Shown here one piece after another: positions 17,383 through 27,134 of a stretch of 64,000 nucleotides of DNA. Numbering within the stretch: position 1 is the first letter of the stretch; every line of letters starts with the position of its first letter. Location of the stretch: contig NZ_JASHJC010000002.1 in NCBI RefSeq assembly GCF_030733385.1, positions 62,001-126,000 of the forward strand, read 5' to 3'. The notes under the pieces were generated by a model. It did no database searches, was not told the DNA's origin, and saw only the letters and a list, made by a program, of their open reading frames with translations. This DNA is from Roseovarius sp. MMSF_3359 (lineage in GTDB: Bacteria > Pseudomonadota > Alphaproteobacteria > Rhodobacterales > Rhodobacteraceae). Position numbers and translations under genes: made by a program.

Positions 17383-18198
17383 TCAGATGATCGCACCGCG
17401 CACTTTGGCCGAGACCCATTCCGAAATGACCACCGCCAGCAGGATGACCAGCAGGATCAACGCCACCTGCGGCCAGGCCAGCACGTTGAGCGAGGCGGAC
17501 AATTGAAGGCCGATCCCGCCCGCGCCCACCAAGCCCAGAACCGTGGATTCGCGGATATTGATGTCCCAGCGAAAGACCGCGATCCCGGCAAAGGCGGGCA
17601 AGACCTGCGGAACGATCCCATAGGCCATCACCTGCCAACGCGACGCGCCGGTGGCGGTGATTGCCTCGACCTGGGTGGTGTCGATCTCCTCTATCGCCTC
17701 GTAGAGCAGCTTGGCGCAGAAGCCGATCGACCGGATGGCAATAGCCACGACACCGGCAAAGACGCCCGGGCCGATGATCGCAATCAGCAACAGCGCCCAG
17801 ATCAGCGAATTGATCGAACGGGTCGAAACGATGATCAAAAGGGCAATCGGCCGGATGAAAAGCGCCGACGGCGTGGTGTTGCGCGCCGCCAGGAACGCCA
17901 CGGGGACCGCCAGAAACAGCGCGATGATCGTACCCAACGTCGCGATGTTGAGCGTGTCCCAGATCGGTTTGCCCAGTTGGGTGATGTATTCCCATTTGGG
18001 CGGGGTTGCCCGGCGCCAGATGTCCCCGGCGATATTGGGCGCGTCCCAGACGAAGAACCATGTAGTGGCGTTGGAAATCTGCTGCCAGCAATAGGCGAAT
18101 GCCGCAATGCCGATCAGCCAGAGCAGCCAGTGAAAGAGCGATTCCCGCCCCGTCCTGCGTTGCCAGATCTTTTGCCCCGTCACGTCGCGCACCGGCAT
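17383..18198 (-). CDS. phnE: Phosphonate-type ABC transporter permease (second)
   Basis: A 271-residue inner-membrane permease with six or so helices. It carries the PhnE EAA-like loop QVEAITATGASRWQVMAYGIVPQVLPAF and the [17 protein letters not shown] segment near the C-terminus. It is the last gene of phnD-phnC-phnE-phnE, starting with a one-base overlap (TAATG) with the other permease. The two PhnE proteins probably form a heterodimeric channel with PhnC bound below. Confidence 0.93.
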   Translation of the reverse strand: MPVRDVTGQKIWQRRTGRESLFHWLLWLIGIAAFAYCWQQISNATTWFFVWDAPNIAGDIWRRATPPKWEYITQLGKPIWDTLNIATLGTIIALFLAVPVAFLAARNTTPSALFIRPIALLIIVSTRSINSLIWALLLIAIIGPGVFAGVVAIAIRSIGFCAKLLYEAIEEIDTTQVEAITATGASRWQVMAYGIVPQVLPAFAGIAVFRWDINIRESTVLGLVGAGGIGLQLSASLNVLAWPQVALILLVILLAVVISEWVSAKVRGAII

Positions 18199-19010
18199 TA
18201 CTGCACCCTCTCGCGAATGATCCCAGAGAGGTATTCCAGCGCCATGACAATACCGATGATGATAAGCAGGATCGCTGCCGCCGTGTCATATTCATAGCGG
18301 TCGAACGAGGTGTTGAGCGTCGCACCGATCCCACCCGCACCCACGAGGCCCAGGATCGCGCTTTCGCGGAAATTGATGTCGATCCGGTACATCGAAAGGC
18401 CGATGATGCGCGGCATGACTTGCGGCTGCACCCCGTAATTGATCCATTGCATCCAGCTTGCCCCCGAGGCCTTGATCGCCTCGGCCTGCACCCGGTCCAT
18501 GCTTTCAATGTCTTCGGCCAGCAGCTTGGACAGGAACCCAATCGTGGCAAAGCTCAGCGTCAGGAAACCCGCCAATGGGCCAAACCCGAAGATCGCGACC
18601 AGGAGGATCGCAACGATGATCTCCTGCAACGCGCGGCTGATCGCGATGATCCCGCGACAGACGAGGTAGATCGGCAACGGGGCCACGTTACGGGCGGCCC
18701 CGAGTGCGATGGGGATGGATATGCCGATGCCCACGACCGAGGCCGCGATGGTCATGATGATGCTCTCCATCATCCCGTCCCAGATATCGCCGGAGCGGGA
18801 GGTGAAATCCGGGCTGGTGAAGGCCAGGATGAATTGCTTGCCGCGTTCAAGCCCCTCGTAGACACGGGACCAGTTGACCTCGATCGTCATGAAGGACGCC
18901 ACCAGGTAGCAAGCAAATCCAACGATCAGCAGCCAGCGCAACCAGGGGCGCTGCACCAAGGGCGGTTTTTTCCAGGGGCGGCCAACCACGCTTTCAAGGC
19001 TGCGGCTCAT
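18198..19010 (-). CDS. phnE: Phosphonate-type ABC transporter permease (first)
   Basis: A 270-residue permease, paralogue of the following gene, with the same loop ([19 protein letters not shown]) and [17 protein letters not shown] signature. It overlaps phnC by ATGA. An N-terminal cytoplasmic stretch of about 25 residues precedes the first helix. Confidence 0.93.
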   Translation of the reverse strand: MSRSLESVVGRPWKKPPLVQRPWLRWLLIVGFACYLVASFMTIEVNWSRVYEGLERGKQFILAFTSPDFTSRSGDIWDGMMESIIMTIAASVVGIGISIPIALGAARNVAPLPIYLVCRGIIAISRALQEIIVAILLVAIFGFGPLAGFLTLSFATIGFLSKLLAEDIESMDRVQAEAIKASGASWMQWINYGVQPQVMPRIIGLSMYRIDINFRESAILGLVGAGGIGATLNTSFDRYEYDTAAAILLIIIGIVMALEYLSGIIRERVQ

Positions 19011-19801
19011 TCGGCGGCCTCGATATCGTCGTCATCCTCGACCTTCTCGATGGTCGCTTCCCAATCCTCTTCGCCATAGATCTTGGTCAGGACGTCCGGC
19101 GTCAGCGCCTCGGGCGGGCCGTCGAATTCAATCGCGCCGAAGCGCAGGCCGATCACCCGTTGCACGAACATCTGCGCCAGCGCCACGTCATGGATGTTGA
19201 TGATCGCCGCCAGCCCGCGTTCCTTGCAGAGCTCGCAGATGAGCCGCATGATCTGCCGCGAGGTCTTGGGGTCGAGCGAGGCCGTGGGTTCATCCACGAG
19301 CAAAAGCGCCGGGTCCTGAATGAGCGCGCGGCAGATGCCCACGCGCTGCCGTTGCCCGCCGGACAACTCATCGGCGCGCTTGTCCGCCATGTCGAGAAGC
19401 CCCACCCGATCCAGCAGGCGAAACGCCTCGTCCACATCGGCCTGCGGGTATTTGCGCATGAAGCTGCGCCAGAACCCGACATAGCCCAACCGGCCAGAGA
19501 GGACGTTTTCCATGACGGTCAGGCGCTCGACCAGGGCGTATTCCTGAAAGATCATCCCCATGCGGCGGCGTTCCCGGCGCAGCGCACCGGATGAAAGCCC
19601 GGTCAGGTCCACATCACCCAGATAGACCTTGCCCGAGGTCGGCTCCACCAGCCGGTTGATGCACCGGATCAGGGTCGACTTCCCCGCCCCCGACGGTCCG
19701 ATTAGCGCCAACACCTGGCCCTCCGGCACCTCGAGGTCGACAGCCTTGAGCGCCTGATCCCCGGTCTTGTAGGTCTTCACCAGCTTTTCAAGCCGCAGCA
19801 T
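19007..19801 (-). CDS. phnC: Phosphonate-type ABC transporter ATP-binding protein
   Basis: A 264-residue ATPase with Walker [13 protein letters not shown], signature [17 protein letters not shown] and Walker [13 protein letters not shown], in PhnC-like context. The C-terminus has an acidic tail (DDDDIEAAE). The ATG at 19801 follows GGGAGGG. It is separated from phnD by 78 bp that include a hairpin likely to reduce read-through. Confidence 0.94.
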   Translation of the reverse strand: MLRLEKLVKTYKTGDQALKAVDLEVPEGQVLALIGPSGAGKSTLIRCINRLVEPTSGKVYLGDVDLTGLSSGALRRERRRMGMIFQEYALVERLTVMENVLSGRLGYVGFWRSFMRKYPQADVDEAFRLLDRVGLLDMADKRADELSGGQRQRVGICRALIQDPALLLVDEPTASLDPKTSRQIMRLICELCKERGLAAIINIHDVALAQMFVQRVIGLRFGAIEFDGPPEALTPDVLTKIYGEEDWEATIEKVEDDDDIEAAE

Positions 19802-19830
19802 GAAAGCCCTCCCACCGATTGCAATACTAT

Positions 19831-19858
19831 GGAAAAGGGCGGCCTGTTTCCGCCGCCC
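19831..19858 (-). terminator. Attenuating hairpin between phnD and phnC
   Basis: On the minus strand GGGCGGC would be read as the stem 19858-19852 and 19843-19837, followed by TTTTCC. Such a partial terminator behind a binding-protein gene usually leaves the binding protein more abundant than the membrane parts. Confidence 0.6.
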
Positions 19859-19879
19859 CTTTCGCGTCTTTGGATGGGT

Positions 19880-20857
19880 TTACTGGCACGCGTAGCTGAC
19901 GTCGTTTGCCGAGTCGATCTTGCGGATGACTTCCCAATATTCCTTGTAGGTGATCTCGATGAACTGCGCCTCGCCGTTTTTGCCGAACTCTTCTTCAAGG
20001 CTGGTTCCGGCCCAGTCGAAGCTGAAGAACGCATTGCGGATCTTGTCCTGCAATTCGGGCGTCAGGTTGTTAACGACGCCATAGCCGGTGGTCGGGAAGG
20101 TTTGCGATTTGTAGATCGAAACCAGTTGATCTTCGGTAACCACATCACGGCTCAGCATCCGCGCCAGAACCGAATTGGCAATCGACGCCGCCGGATAGTC
20201 CTTGTTGGCGACACCCAGGATCGAGTTGTCATGCTTGCCGGAATAGACGGGTTCGAAATCCCGCTCGGGAAGCATGTCGTAATCCGCCTTCAGGATCGCC
20301 GACGGGGCCTTGAAGCCCGAATTCGACGTGGGCGAGGTGAAGGCCAGTTGGCCGCCCTTGATATCCTCGACCTTTTCGATGCCCGATCCCGGGAAAGTCA
20401 GGATTTCCATCTCGTAGCCGAAACTGCCATCTTCACCGGCCATGATGGTGAACGGCCGGAAACCCGCGCAGTTCACGGCGAGCGGGTTCGACCCGGTATT
20501 GAACCCCGCGATATGGAGCCGGCCCGAGCGCATGGCCTCGATCTGGGCCGCGTTATTCTGCACCGGGAAGAAGACGACGCTTTTGCCGGTCTCGGCCTCC
20601 AGATGCGCCAGGAAATCGGCCCATGCCTCCTTGTAAACCGCGGGATCTTCGACCGGCGTGTAGGCAAAGATCAACGTATCGGGATCGATAAGCTGGCTTG
20701 CGTCGCTTGGGATGTCGGCGATCAGATCACCATCGGCATCGCAAAAGCGTTCATCAAGATCGCCACGCGGGCAATCCTGCGCCGCGACGGGCCCGGCGGC
20801 GAGTGACAGGCAAAGGGCGCAGGCAGCACCGGACAGCAGTTTTGACAGTAGATTCAT
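19880..20857 (-). CDS. phnD: Phosphonate-type ABC transporter substrate-binding protein
   Basis: A 325-residue periplasmic protein with an N-terminal signal peptide (cleavage likely after GPVAAQ near residue 27). The PhnD fold is supported by LIFAYTPVEDPAVYKEAW, RSGRLHIAGFNTGSNPLAVN and FTSPTSNSGFKAPSAIL, where Thr-Ser residues would bind the phosphonate oxygens. An insertion DERFCDADGDLIAD follows the mature N-terminus. The gene leads the operon. There are no C-P lyase or phosphonatase genes in the window, so the ligand could be a phosphonate, phosphite or an aminophosphonate. Confidence 0.93.
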   Translation of the reverse strand: MNLLSKLLSGAACALCLSLAAGPVAAQDCPRGDLDERFCDADGDLIADIPSDASQLIDPDTLIFAYTPVEDPAVYKEAWADFLAHLEAETGKSVVFFPVQNNAAQIEAMRSGRLHIAGFNTGSNPLAVNCAGFRPFTIMAGEDGSFGYEMEILTFPGSGIEKVEDIKGGQLAFTSPTSNSGFKAPSAILKADYDMLPERDFEPVYSGKHDNSILGVANKDYPAASIANSVLARMLSRDVVTEDQLVSIYKSQTFPTTGYGVVNNLTPELQDKIRNAFFSFDWAGTSLEEEFGKNGEAQFIEITYKEYWEVIRKIDSANDVSYACQ

Positions 20858-21400
20858 TTTTTTCTCCTCCCATTCGAGACAAGGCTAGAGTTGATTTGCC
20901 GGATTAACAAAGAGAATCTTGCGCGCCGGTATGGGCAAGATGAATCGAGCATCCGGTGACCGGGTCCTTGAACAGGAGTTTTATGACGGTTTGACGAAGA
21001 AAGCTGGTCGCAGTTGGTCACTTTGAGACGATCCGAATGACACCCGCACACCGTGGAGCTTCGTCGCATCGGGGCGGTTTCCCCACGCCCAAAAACCCGC
21101 GCACGCCTTGGTCGATCACCTCGAAACACGCCGCAACAGTGCAACAGATAATGAGCGGCGATCCGAGGGCCAGCTTGCCAAATTAAATCCTTATTTCGGC
21201 CCCACAGAAGCCCCGACCCCGCCATTCGTTAACCGCGATTTCCGATCATTAAAATTTTAACAACCCTAGTTATCCACCCCCTGCGGATGCGACGGTCGAC
21301 GTGATGCTGCCCTCACGAAAGCCAGGAAGTCTTTGCTCATTCCTGTCCGGCACTTGCGGAAACCATCCTCGTCTCCGCAACGAAACAGGACCCTGCCGGT
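20858..21400. other. Divergent intergenic region phnD / RTX gene
   Basis: A 543-bp gap that should contain both promoters. AT-rich DNA is seen just upstream of the RTX gene, including the perfect palindrome TTAAAATTTTAA (21249-21260). A GGGG-CGGTTT-CCCC hairpin lies near 21075. On the phnD side no clear Pho box (paired CTGTCAT) could be found, so phosphate control is not shown by sequence. No credible small gene is seen. Confidence 0.4.
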
Positions 21401-23314
21401 ATGAGACAGTACAAGTTCTACAAGTATTACGCCCCCAATCGCTCCGACAATTTCTATAAGAAGATTTGGGGGTATCTCGACAAGGACGGCGACGGGAAGC
21501 CGGACTTCTGGCAATCGAACAAGTTCTCCATCTGGAACTGGAAGAAATTCGATTGGTCGGACATCTTTTCGAACGCGCAGCCGGTCGCAAACAACCCGCC
21601 GGCCCCTTCTCCTGCTCCGGCAAAACTGCCGACCGTCAAGAACCTTCCGCTTGAACTCAAGATGCAGGAAGACAGCCAGGCGTTCCTTGATCTGTCAGAC
21701 GTGAAGTTCCGGAAGTTCGGCAAGAAAAGAGATGTCGTCACCATCGAACTGAACGCCAGCGAGGGGACTTTCGACGCGGTCTCCGGCAAGAAGGTGACAA
21801 TCACCGGCGCGGGTACAGATACGCTGATCCTCACCGGCAAGCTCAAACATATCCGAAAATACCTCAAGAATGACGAAGCGATCTCCTACGCCGGGGCGCA
21901 GGATGATTTCGGCGACAACGCCGCGACGCTGACCCTGACCGCTACGGCCAAGGGTCAATCGGTCACCCTCGGCTCGATCAATGTCGATATCGAAGATGTG
22001 CCGGACGATCAGATGGGAACCTCCGCAGCCGACACGCTGATCGGCGATGATGGCGTGAATACGCTTACCGGCTTGGGCGCGGGAGACTACCTCAGCGGCC
22101 TCGATGGGGCGGATTCGATCACCGGCGGTGCGGGCAATGACACCATCCTCGGTGGCGGCGGCGCGGACACGCTTGAAGGCGGCGACGATGACGACGTGTT
22201 GCAATACGCAGGGTCCACCGCCGGCGTGACCGTCGATCTGAATGCCGATGCCTCGGGTCAGCAATCCGCTTCGGGTGGTGACGCCGAAGGCGACGTCATC
22301 TCCGGGTTCGAACATGTCTATGGTTCGGACGAGGCGGACACGATCATCGGCAACGACGACAAGAACATCCTCTTCGGCTATGCCGGGGACGACAATATCC
22401 AGGGCAATGGCGGCGATGACGTCATCCGTGGCGGCGAAGGTGCCGATACGATGGATGGCGGCGACGGTGTTGACTGGCTGCGGTATCAGGGGTCGGTTGA
22501 CGGCGTGACCGTTGACCTGACCGAGGATAGCGCCGGGTTCCAATCCGCATCGGACGGGGATGCCGAAGGTGACGTCATTTCCGGGTTCGAGAACGTCCAG
22601 GGCTCGGATGCGGGTGACATGATCACCGGCAATGACGACAAGAACTACATCATCGGCTATGCGGGCGACGACAATATCGCCGGCGGTGCCGGTAGCGACA
22701 CCATTCGCGGCGGTGAAGGTGCCGACACGCTTGATGGCGGAGCCGATGCGGACCTGCTGCAGTATAATGGCTCGAGCGCCGGGATCACCGTTGACCTCCG
22801 TGCCGACGGTGCCGGGTTCCAATCGGCGTCAGGCGGCGATGCCCAGGGCGATGTTATCTCGGGGTTCGAGCATGTCTATGCAACGAATTTCGCCGACACC
22901 CTGACCGGTAGCGACGACCGCAACATCCTCTATGGGTATGACGGCGATGACACCATCGACGGCGGCGACGGCAAGGACGCCCTGCGCGGCGGCAACGGTT
23001 CGGATACGTTCATCTTCTCCACCGCTCTGAGCGCGGGTAACGTGGACCGTATCCTGGACTTCAGTTCGGTGGCGGACACTATTCACCTGGCCAGCAGCAT
23101 CTTCACTGGCCTGATCGGTGGCGCTCTGAATGCAAGCGCGTTCCTCATCAACGATACCGGGCTTGCCGATGACGCCGCACAACGGATCATCTACGAAACC
23201 GATACCGGTCATCTCTATTTCGACAGCGATGGCAATGGCGCCGGGGAAGGCATCGTTTTTGCGACGCTCACCAACCTGCCGACCATCGACGAGACCGATT
23301 TCTTCGTCTTCTGA
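21401..23314 (+). CDS. Secreted RTX calcium-binding protein with three tandem modules
   Basis: A 637-residue acidic protein without a Sec signal, as expected for type I secretion. The N-terminus carries an EF-hand-like loop DKDGDGKPD (residues 27-35), then a proline-rich linker (about 68-80) and a cadherin-like or bacterial-Ig-like stretch (about 85-205). From residue 206 on there are GGxGxDxxx nonapeptide repeats grouped into three 93-residue modules. The C-terminus ends in DETDFFVF, a hydrophobic and acidic tail usual for type I secretion substrates. No enzymatic domain is visible, so adhesion or surface-layer roles are possible. No transporter genes adjoin it. Confidence 0.9.
   Translation: MRQYKFYKYYAPNRSDNFYKKIWGYLDKDGDGKPDFWQSNKFSIWNWKKFDWSDIFSNAQPVANNPPAPSPAPAKLPTVKNLPLELKMQEDSQAFLDLSDVKFRKFGKKRDVVTIELNASEGTFDAVSGKKVTITGAGTDTLILTGKLKHIRKYLKNDEAISYAGAQDDFGDNAATLTLTATAKGQSVTLGSINVDIEDVPDDQMGTSAADTLIGDDGVNTLTGLGAGDYLSGLDGADSITGGAGNDTILGGGGADTLEGGDDDDVLQYAGSTAGVTVDLNADASGQQSASGGDAEGDVISGFEHVYGSDEADTIIGNDDKNILFGYAGDDNIQGNGGDDVIRGGEGADTMDGGDGVDWLRYQGSVDGVTVDLTEDSAGFQSASDGDAEGDVISGFENVQGSDAGDMITGNDDKNYIIGYAGDDNIAGGAGSDTIRGGEGADTLDGGADADLLQYNGSSAGITVDLRADGAGFQSASGGDAQGDVISGFEHVYATNFADTLTGSDDRNILYGYDGDDTIDGGDGKDALRGGNGSDTFIFSTALSAGNVDRILDFSSVADTIHLASSIFTGLIGGALNASAFLINDTGLADDAAQRIIYETDTGHLYFDSDGNGAGEGIVFATLTNLPTIDETDFFVF
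22199..23035 (+). repeat. Three tandem 279-bp coding repeats in the RTX gene
   Basis: Units begin at 22199, 22478 and 22757, exactly 279 bp (93 codons) apart. Each opens with L-Q/R-Y-x-G-S and G-V/I-TVDL, passes through GDVISGFE and ends in RTX nonapeptides. The third unit diverges after GYDGDDTIDGG. The regular period suggests duplication within the gene, and copy number may vary between strains. Confidence 0.85.
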
Positions 23315-23378
23315 TGGTCCTGCGCCGCGCCTTGCGACTGATCGCGAGGCGTGGCTCACACCCCCGGATCAAATACAG

Positions 23379-23410
23379 CCGCGCTTTGATAAGAGGCGCG
23401 GTCATTTTTT
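23379..23410 (+). terminator. Terminator of the RTX gene
   Basis: CCGCGC (23379-23384) extended by three weaker pairs closes on GCGCGG ending at 23401, with a GATAA loop and six T residues at 23405-23410. It is 65 bp after the stop codon. Confidence 0.75.
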
Positions 23411-23703
23411 GGCTTAACGCCCTGATCCCAAGTAGTTTTCGAACCTATCCGGGCCGTGGGTGGCGCCATGGTGATGGCACCTCGACAGCACCAAGCCTGC
23501 GGCCCAGAATAAGGACAAAACTTGCTAAACCCGCCAAATTTGGGAGAATTCACACTCGAAAGAGATTTACTTTATTATTTATTATCAACACTTTGAACGA
23601 ATTTCACCTAATCTCCCGCGAATTCCACTCTATCAAGTTTTACTCAAATTAGAGCCACATTTGGCCACTAGCCTGTTTCTCAAGTGAAGAACGTGGAGGG
23701 ACC
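23411..23703 (+). promoter_or_regulatory. AT-rich leader of the polysaccharide operon
   Basis: About 290 bp before the first polysaccharide gene. The stretch 23560-23660 is strikingly AT-rich for this genome (TTTATTATTTATTATC and similar), as often seen at promoters silenced by nucleoid proteins. No exact promoter or operator could be fixed. AGGGACC is close to the ATG at 23704. Confidence 0.4.
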
Positions 23704-25080
23704 ATGGCTGTGAATATGTTGTTGAATGCTGAGTTGGGCAATCTGGTGGATGCAAAGCGTGTTGAACGCCCGATCCACCTTGTTTTGGACAATGCCCCGG
23801 CCAAGGCACGTTTCGAAAATATTGCGGTGATCGGCCTGGGATATGTGGGCCTGCCCCTCGCGGTGCGTCTCGCGGAAAAGTTTGCTCATGTCGCCGGTTT
23901 CGACATTTCGGCGCAGCGTATTGCGGAGATTAACAAGGGGTTCGACGCCACCCACGAGATCGGCCAGATGGAACTGCGTGGCTCCAGCCTGCAGGCAAGC
24001 GAAAACCTCGCCGAAGTCGCTGACGCATCGTTTTACATCGTAACGGTCCCGACCCCGATCAACGACGCGCGGCAGCCTGATCTTTCCCCGCTGGCCTCGG
24101 CCTGCGAAATGGTTGGTCCCTACCTCAAGAAAGGCGATGTGGTTGTCTTTGAATCGACCGTTTACCCGGGTGTGACCGAAGAGTTTTGCGCGCCGATCCT
24201 CGAGCGGATTTCCGGCCTCAAGGCGAGCGAGGATTTTGGCCTGGGCTACAGTCCCGAGCGCATCAATCCGGGCGACAAGGTCAACACGATCGAAAACGTG
24301 GTCAAGGTGATCTCGGGGGATACCCCGAAGACGCTGGAGCGGGTCCAGGCCGTCTATGACATGGTCATCGACGCGGGGCTGCATGCCGCGCCCAACATCA
24401 AGGTGGCCGAAGCCGCAAAGGTGCTGGAGAACACACAGCGCGATATCAACATCGCCCTGATGAACGAAATGTCGCTGATCTGCGACAAGATCGACATCAG
24501 CACAAATGACGTGATCGACGCCGCATCGACCAAGTGGAACTTTCTGCCCTTCACCCCGGGTCTTGTCGGCGGCCATTGCATCGGTGTCGACCCCTATTAC
24601 CTTGCCACGCTGTCGGAAAAGATCGGCCACCACCCGCAGGTGATCCTGGCCGGGCGCCGCACCAATGACGGCATGGTGCGCCATGTCGCCAATGCCGCGC
24701 TGCGCCTGATGATCGAACGCGGCGGCTCGGTGCGTGACATGCGCGTCGGTGTCTGTGGCATCACCTTCAAGGAAGACGTGCCGGACATCCGCAACTCCAA
24801 ATCACTGGAACTGGTCAACCTGCTGCGGGATTACAGCATCGAGCCGCTCGTGCATGATCCGCATTGCGATCGTAAGGAGGCCAAGGCGCTTGGTTTCGAC
24901 CTCTGCCACTCGGCTGAATTCACCAATCTTGATCTGATGATCCTCGCGACACCGCACAAGAAGTACATCAGTGATCCGCGCTTTCTGAACCGCATCCGCA
25001 ACGACGGCATCCTGATGGATGTCCGGGGCGCCTACCGCAATTCGGAAAAGAGCAAAGCACTGAAATACTGGTCGCTTTAA
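23704..25080 (+). CDS. Nucleotide sugar dehydrogenase (UDP-HexNAc 6-dehydrogenase type)
   Basis: A 458-residue NAD-dependent dehydrogenase that oxidises a UDP-sugar to its uronate. The NAD site is IAVIGLGYVGLPLAVRLAEK (about residues 40-59), preceded by an unusual 38-residue N-terminal extension. The catalytic cysteine lies in GGHCIGVDPYYLA (about 297), and GYSPERINPGD is conserved. The pattern matches the WbpO/TviB group, which act on UDP-N-acetylhexosamines, better than UDP-glucose dehydrogenases. It is the first gene of the polysaccharide operon. Confidence 0.9.
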   Translation: MAVNMLLNAELGNLVDAKRVERPIHLVLDNAPAKARFENIAVIGLGYVGLPLAVRLAEKFAHVAGFDISAQRIAEINKGFDATHEIGQMELRGSSLQASENLAEVADASFYIVTVPTPINDARQPDLSPLASACEMVGPYLKKGDVVVFESTVYPGVTEEFCAPILERISGLKASEDFGLGYSPERINPGDKVNTIENVVKVISGDTPKTLERVQAVYDMVIDAGLHAAPNIKVAEAAKVLENTQRDINIALMNEMSLICDKIDISTNDVIDAASTKWNFLPFTPGLVGGHCIGVDPYYLATLSEKIGHHPQVILAGRRTNDGMVRHVANAALRLMIERGGSVRDMRVGVCGITFKEDVPDIRNSKSLELVNLLRDYSIEPLVHDPHCDRKEAKALGFDLCHSAEFTNLDLMILATPHKKYISDPRFLNRIRNDGILMDVRGAYRNSEKSKALKYWSL

Positions 25081-25108
25081 CGGCACGCAATCGAGGGGGC
25101 TCGAGAGA

Positions 25109-27130
25109 ATGTTCAACGTCACACCGATAGGATCCTGCCGCATCACGACGCCGTTGCGTCATGGCCGGGCCGCCTATGGCATCAACCTCAACCTGGCGCG
25201 GTGCTATGGGTATTGCCATTCCCCTGCCGAAGCGGTGCAACTCGCCCGGTTCATGCAAGGCGAGGTGAACATCCCGCACGAGGCCTGGCCGCTAGTGTCG
25301 CGATCGCATCAGCTTGAAGAGATCTCGGCCCAGGATCACGCGGCCTCCGATCTCTACGTGATCGAACTGGCCTCAGCCAAGGAACTGACATTCGATGGCG
25401 TGTCGATCCAGCTCAATTACCTCAACTCCAGTTACAAGGACTTCTTTGCCGAACCGGAGCGCGCGCAACAATTTTGGGCCCTGGCGGAGACCGGTGCCGA
25501 AGACGCGATGGCGGCATTTCTGGAGCAGGAATGGTCGCTCACCCGGGAGCAACGCACCGAAGCAGAGACCCTTTCGCGGATCCGCCTGCAATACGTGACG
25601 CGCCAGAGCCTGCGGCAGGATATCGACGCGCTAGCCCGGCTTCTGCCGGATGTTCTCTTTGTCTCACATGTCGATGCTCGCAAACCCGATGGCCGCGTGA
25701 TCGGATCGCGGTCGGACTTCATCCGGCTGGTAGGCGAAGAGGTCGAGCGGGCTGGCTTGAAGTTTTACAACCCAACGGACCTGATGACCGAGTTCGGACA
25801 GGCCGCTGCAATCGAAGACGACAGCACGAGCCTGGCCCATTTTACCACCGGCTTCAGCCATGCTGTCATGGACGACTGGATGCGCGATGTCATCGCGCCG
25901 ATGACCGATGACGCGGTCCTGCACGGGGTCGATGGCGCATTGGGTCCGCAAATCACCGCCGCCGCGCAGCAGGGTCGCCTGGCCGATGGGCGCAGCCGGC
26001 TTGAGGCGCTTTCTTCTGCGCTCGACACTATTCGGCCAATGCTGGATGCGTTCATCGAAACCCAGGAAGACGCCCAGAAGAGCTTCATCGAGGAAAACGC
26101 TGGCAAGGCGGACGGCACGTTGGAGGATGAGGCGCGCGGAGAGCTTGTTGATCAGGCCGCAAGCCTTGGTCTTTTCGAGTTGGCCCTGCGCTTTGCCACA
26201 CAACCCGAGGGCGGCCTCAGGGCCTTACCCGCGCAGGTGTTGATAAAAGCCGGGCTTCGCGCCGCAGAGGCGGGCGACACGGACAATGCCTTCGAATTCG
26301 CCCTCGCCGCCTATTGCAAGAACCCCGCATTGACGCGCGCCAGCAGCATGTTGGCGGATCTGGCGATCAATGACGAGATTGACCTTCTGTCGGAACTCAC
26401 CGCGGATCAGTTGGCGGGCATACTCTCGCATCTGGCGCCGGTGCAGAAACTGCAACTTCTGAGCCTGAATGGCGCGGCGCCCACTGACGCGATATCCGCC
26501 AGTACCGATGCGCAAGACGTGATCGGTATTGCCGCACACCTGGCCGAGCATCAGGACGTCGAGCAGGCGGCAGAGGTCATTGCCTTCTGGCGCACCCAAC
26601 GGGAATTGGACCGTATCCGGGACAAAGGTATCGTGGCCCTGCTGGATACCTGGGTCGAGGCGGCGCTCGACCTGCCCGATGCTGTTGATCGGATCAGCCT
26701 TCTGGCGACCATCATGGTCGCCGACCCCCGCCACCCCGGCCTGCGCAACGCAATGCGCGACGCCCGTGTCGATCTGGTGCACCGGCTGCGAGACGCGGGC
26801 CGCAACGGTGACACGGCCCGGCTCGACGCCCTCCGGGACGAGGTCGAGGCCCTCCCGATGCCGCTGCCGGAATATGACCTCTGGCGCGCGCGCCTCAAAT
26901 TCGACTGCGGTGAATACGAGGATGTCGTGGAACTGGGTCAGTCGGCCGCAGTCCACATGCCCGAGACGATCAATGTCTGGGTCCTTCTGATGCGCGCCGC
27001 GGTGCAGACCAAAAACGCCGCAAAGGCGTCGGAATTCGCGAGCAAGGTCGTCGCACTGGCCTGCGGCAAGACGCAGAAACTCAAATCCGAAGCCGAGGCG
27101 GTCTTGAACGCCCGAACCGTGGGGGCGTAG
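25109..27130 (+). CDS. Large uncharacterised protein with N-terminal GSC motif and helical repeats
   Basis: A 673-residue protein of no family I can name with certainty. The N-terminus (VTPIGSCRITTPLRHG, then NLARCYGYCHSPAEAVQ) and a later SHVDARKPDGRVIGSRSDF stretch recall GSCFA/SGNH-type esterase or acyltransferase domains, which would place the reactive Ser at residue 9. Residues from about 330 to the end are predicted to be alpha-helical repeats (TPR-like). It lies between the sugar dehydrogenase and a glycosyltransferase, four bases from the latter, so polymer modification such as O-acetylation is a fair guess. Confidence 0.75.
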   Translation: MFNVTPIGSCRITTPLRHGRAAYGINLNLARCYGYCHSPAEAVQLARFMQGEVNIPHEAWPLVSRSHQLEEISAQDHAASDLYVIELASAKELTFDGVSIQLNYLNSSYKDFFAEPERAQQFWALAETGAEDAMAAFLEQEWSLTREQRTEAETLSRIRLQYVTRQSLRQDIDALARLLPDVLFVSHVDARKPDGRVIGSRSDFIRLVGEEVERAGLKFYNPTDLMTEFGQAAAIEDDSTSLAHFTTGFSHAVMDDWMRDVIAPMTDDAVLHGVDGALGPQITAAAQQGRLADGRSRLEALSSALDTIRPMLDAFIETQEDAQKSFIEENAGKADGTLEDEARGELVDQAASLGLFELALRFATQPEGGLRALPAQVLIKAGLRAAEAGDTDNAFEFALAAYCKNPALTRASSMLADLAINDEIDLLSELTADQLAGILSHLAPVQKLQLLSLNGAAPTDAISASTDAQDVIGIAAHLAEHQDVEQAAEVIAFWRTQRELDRIRDKGIVALLDTWVEAALDLPDAVDRISLLATIMVADPRHPGLRNAMRDARVDLVHRLRDAGRNGDTARLDALRDEVEALPMPLPEYDLWRARLKFDCGEYEDVVELGQSAAVHMPETINVWVLLMRAAVQTKNAAKASEFASKVVALACGKTQKLKSEAEAVLNARTVGA

Positions 27131-27134
27131 AGAC

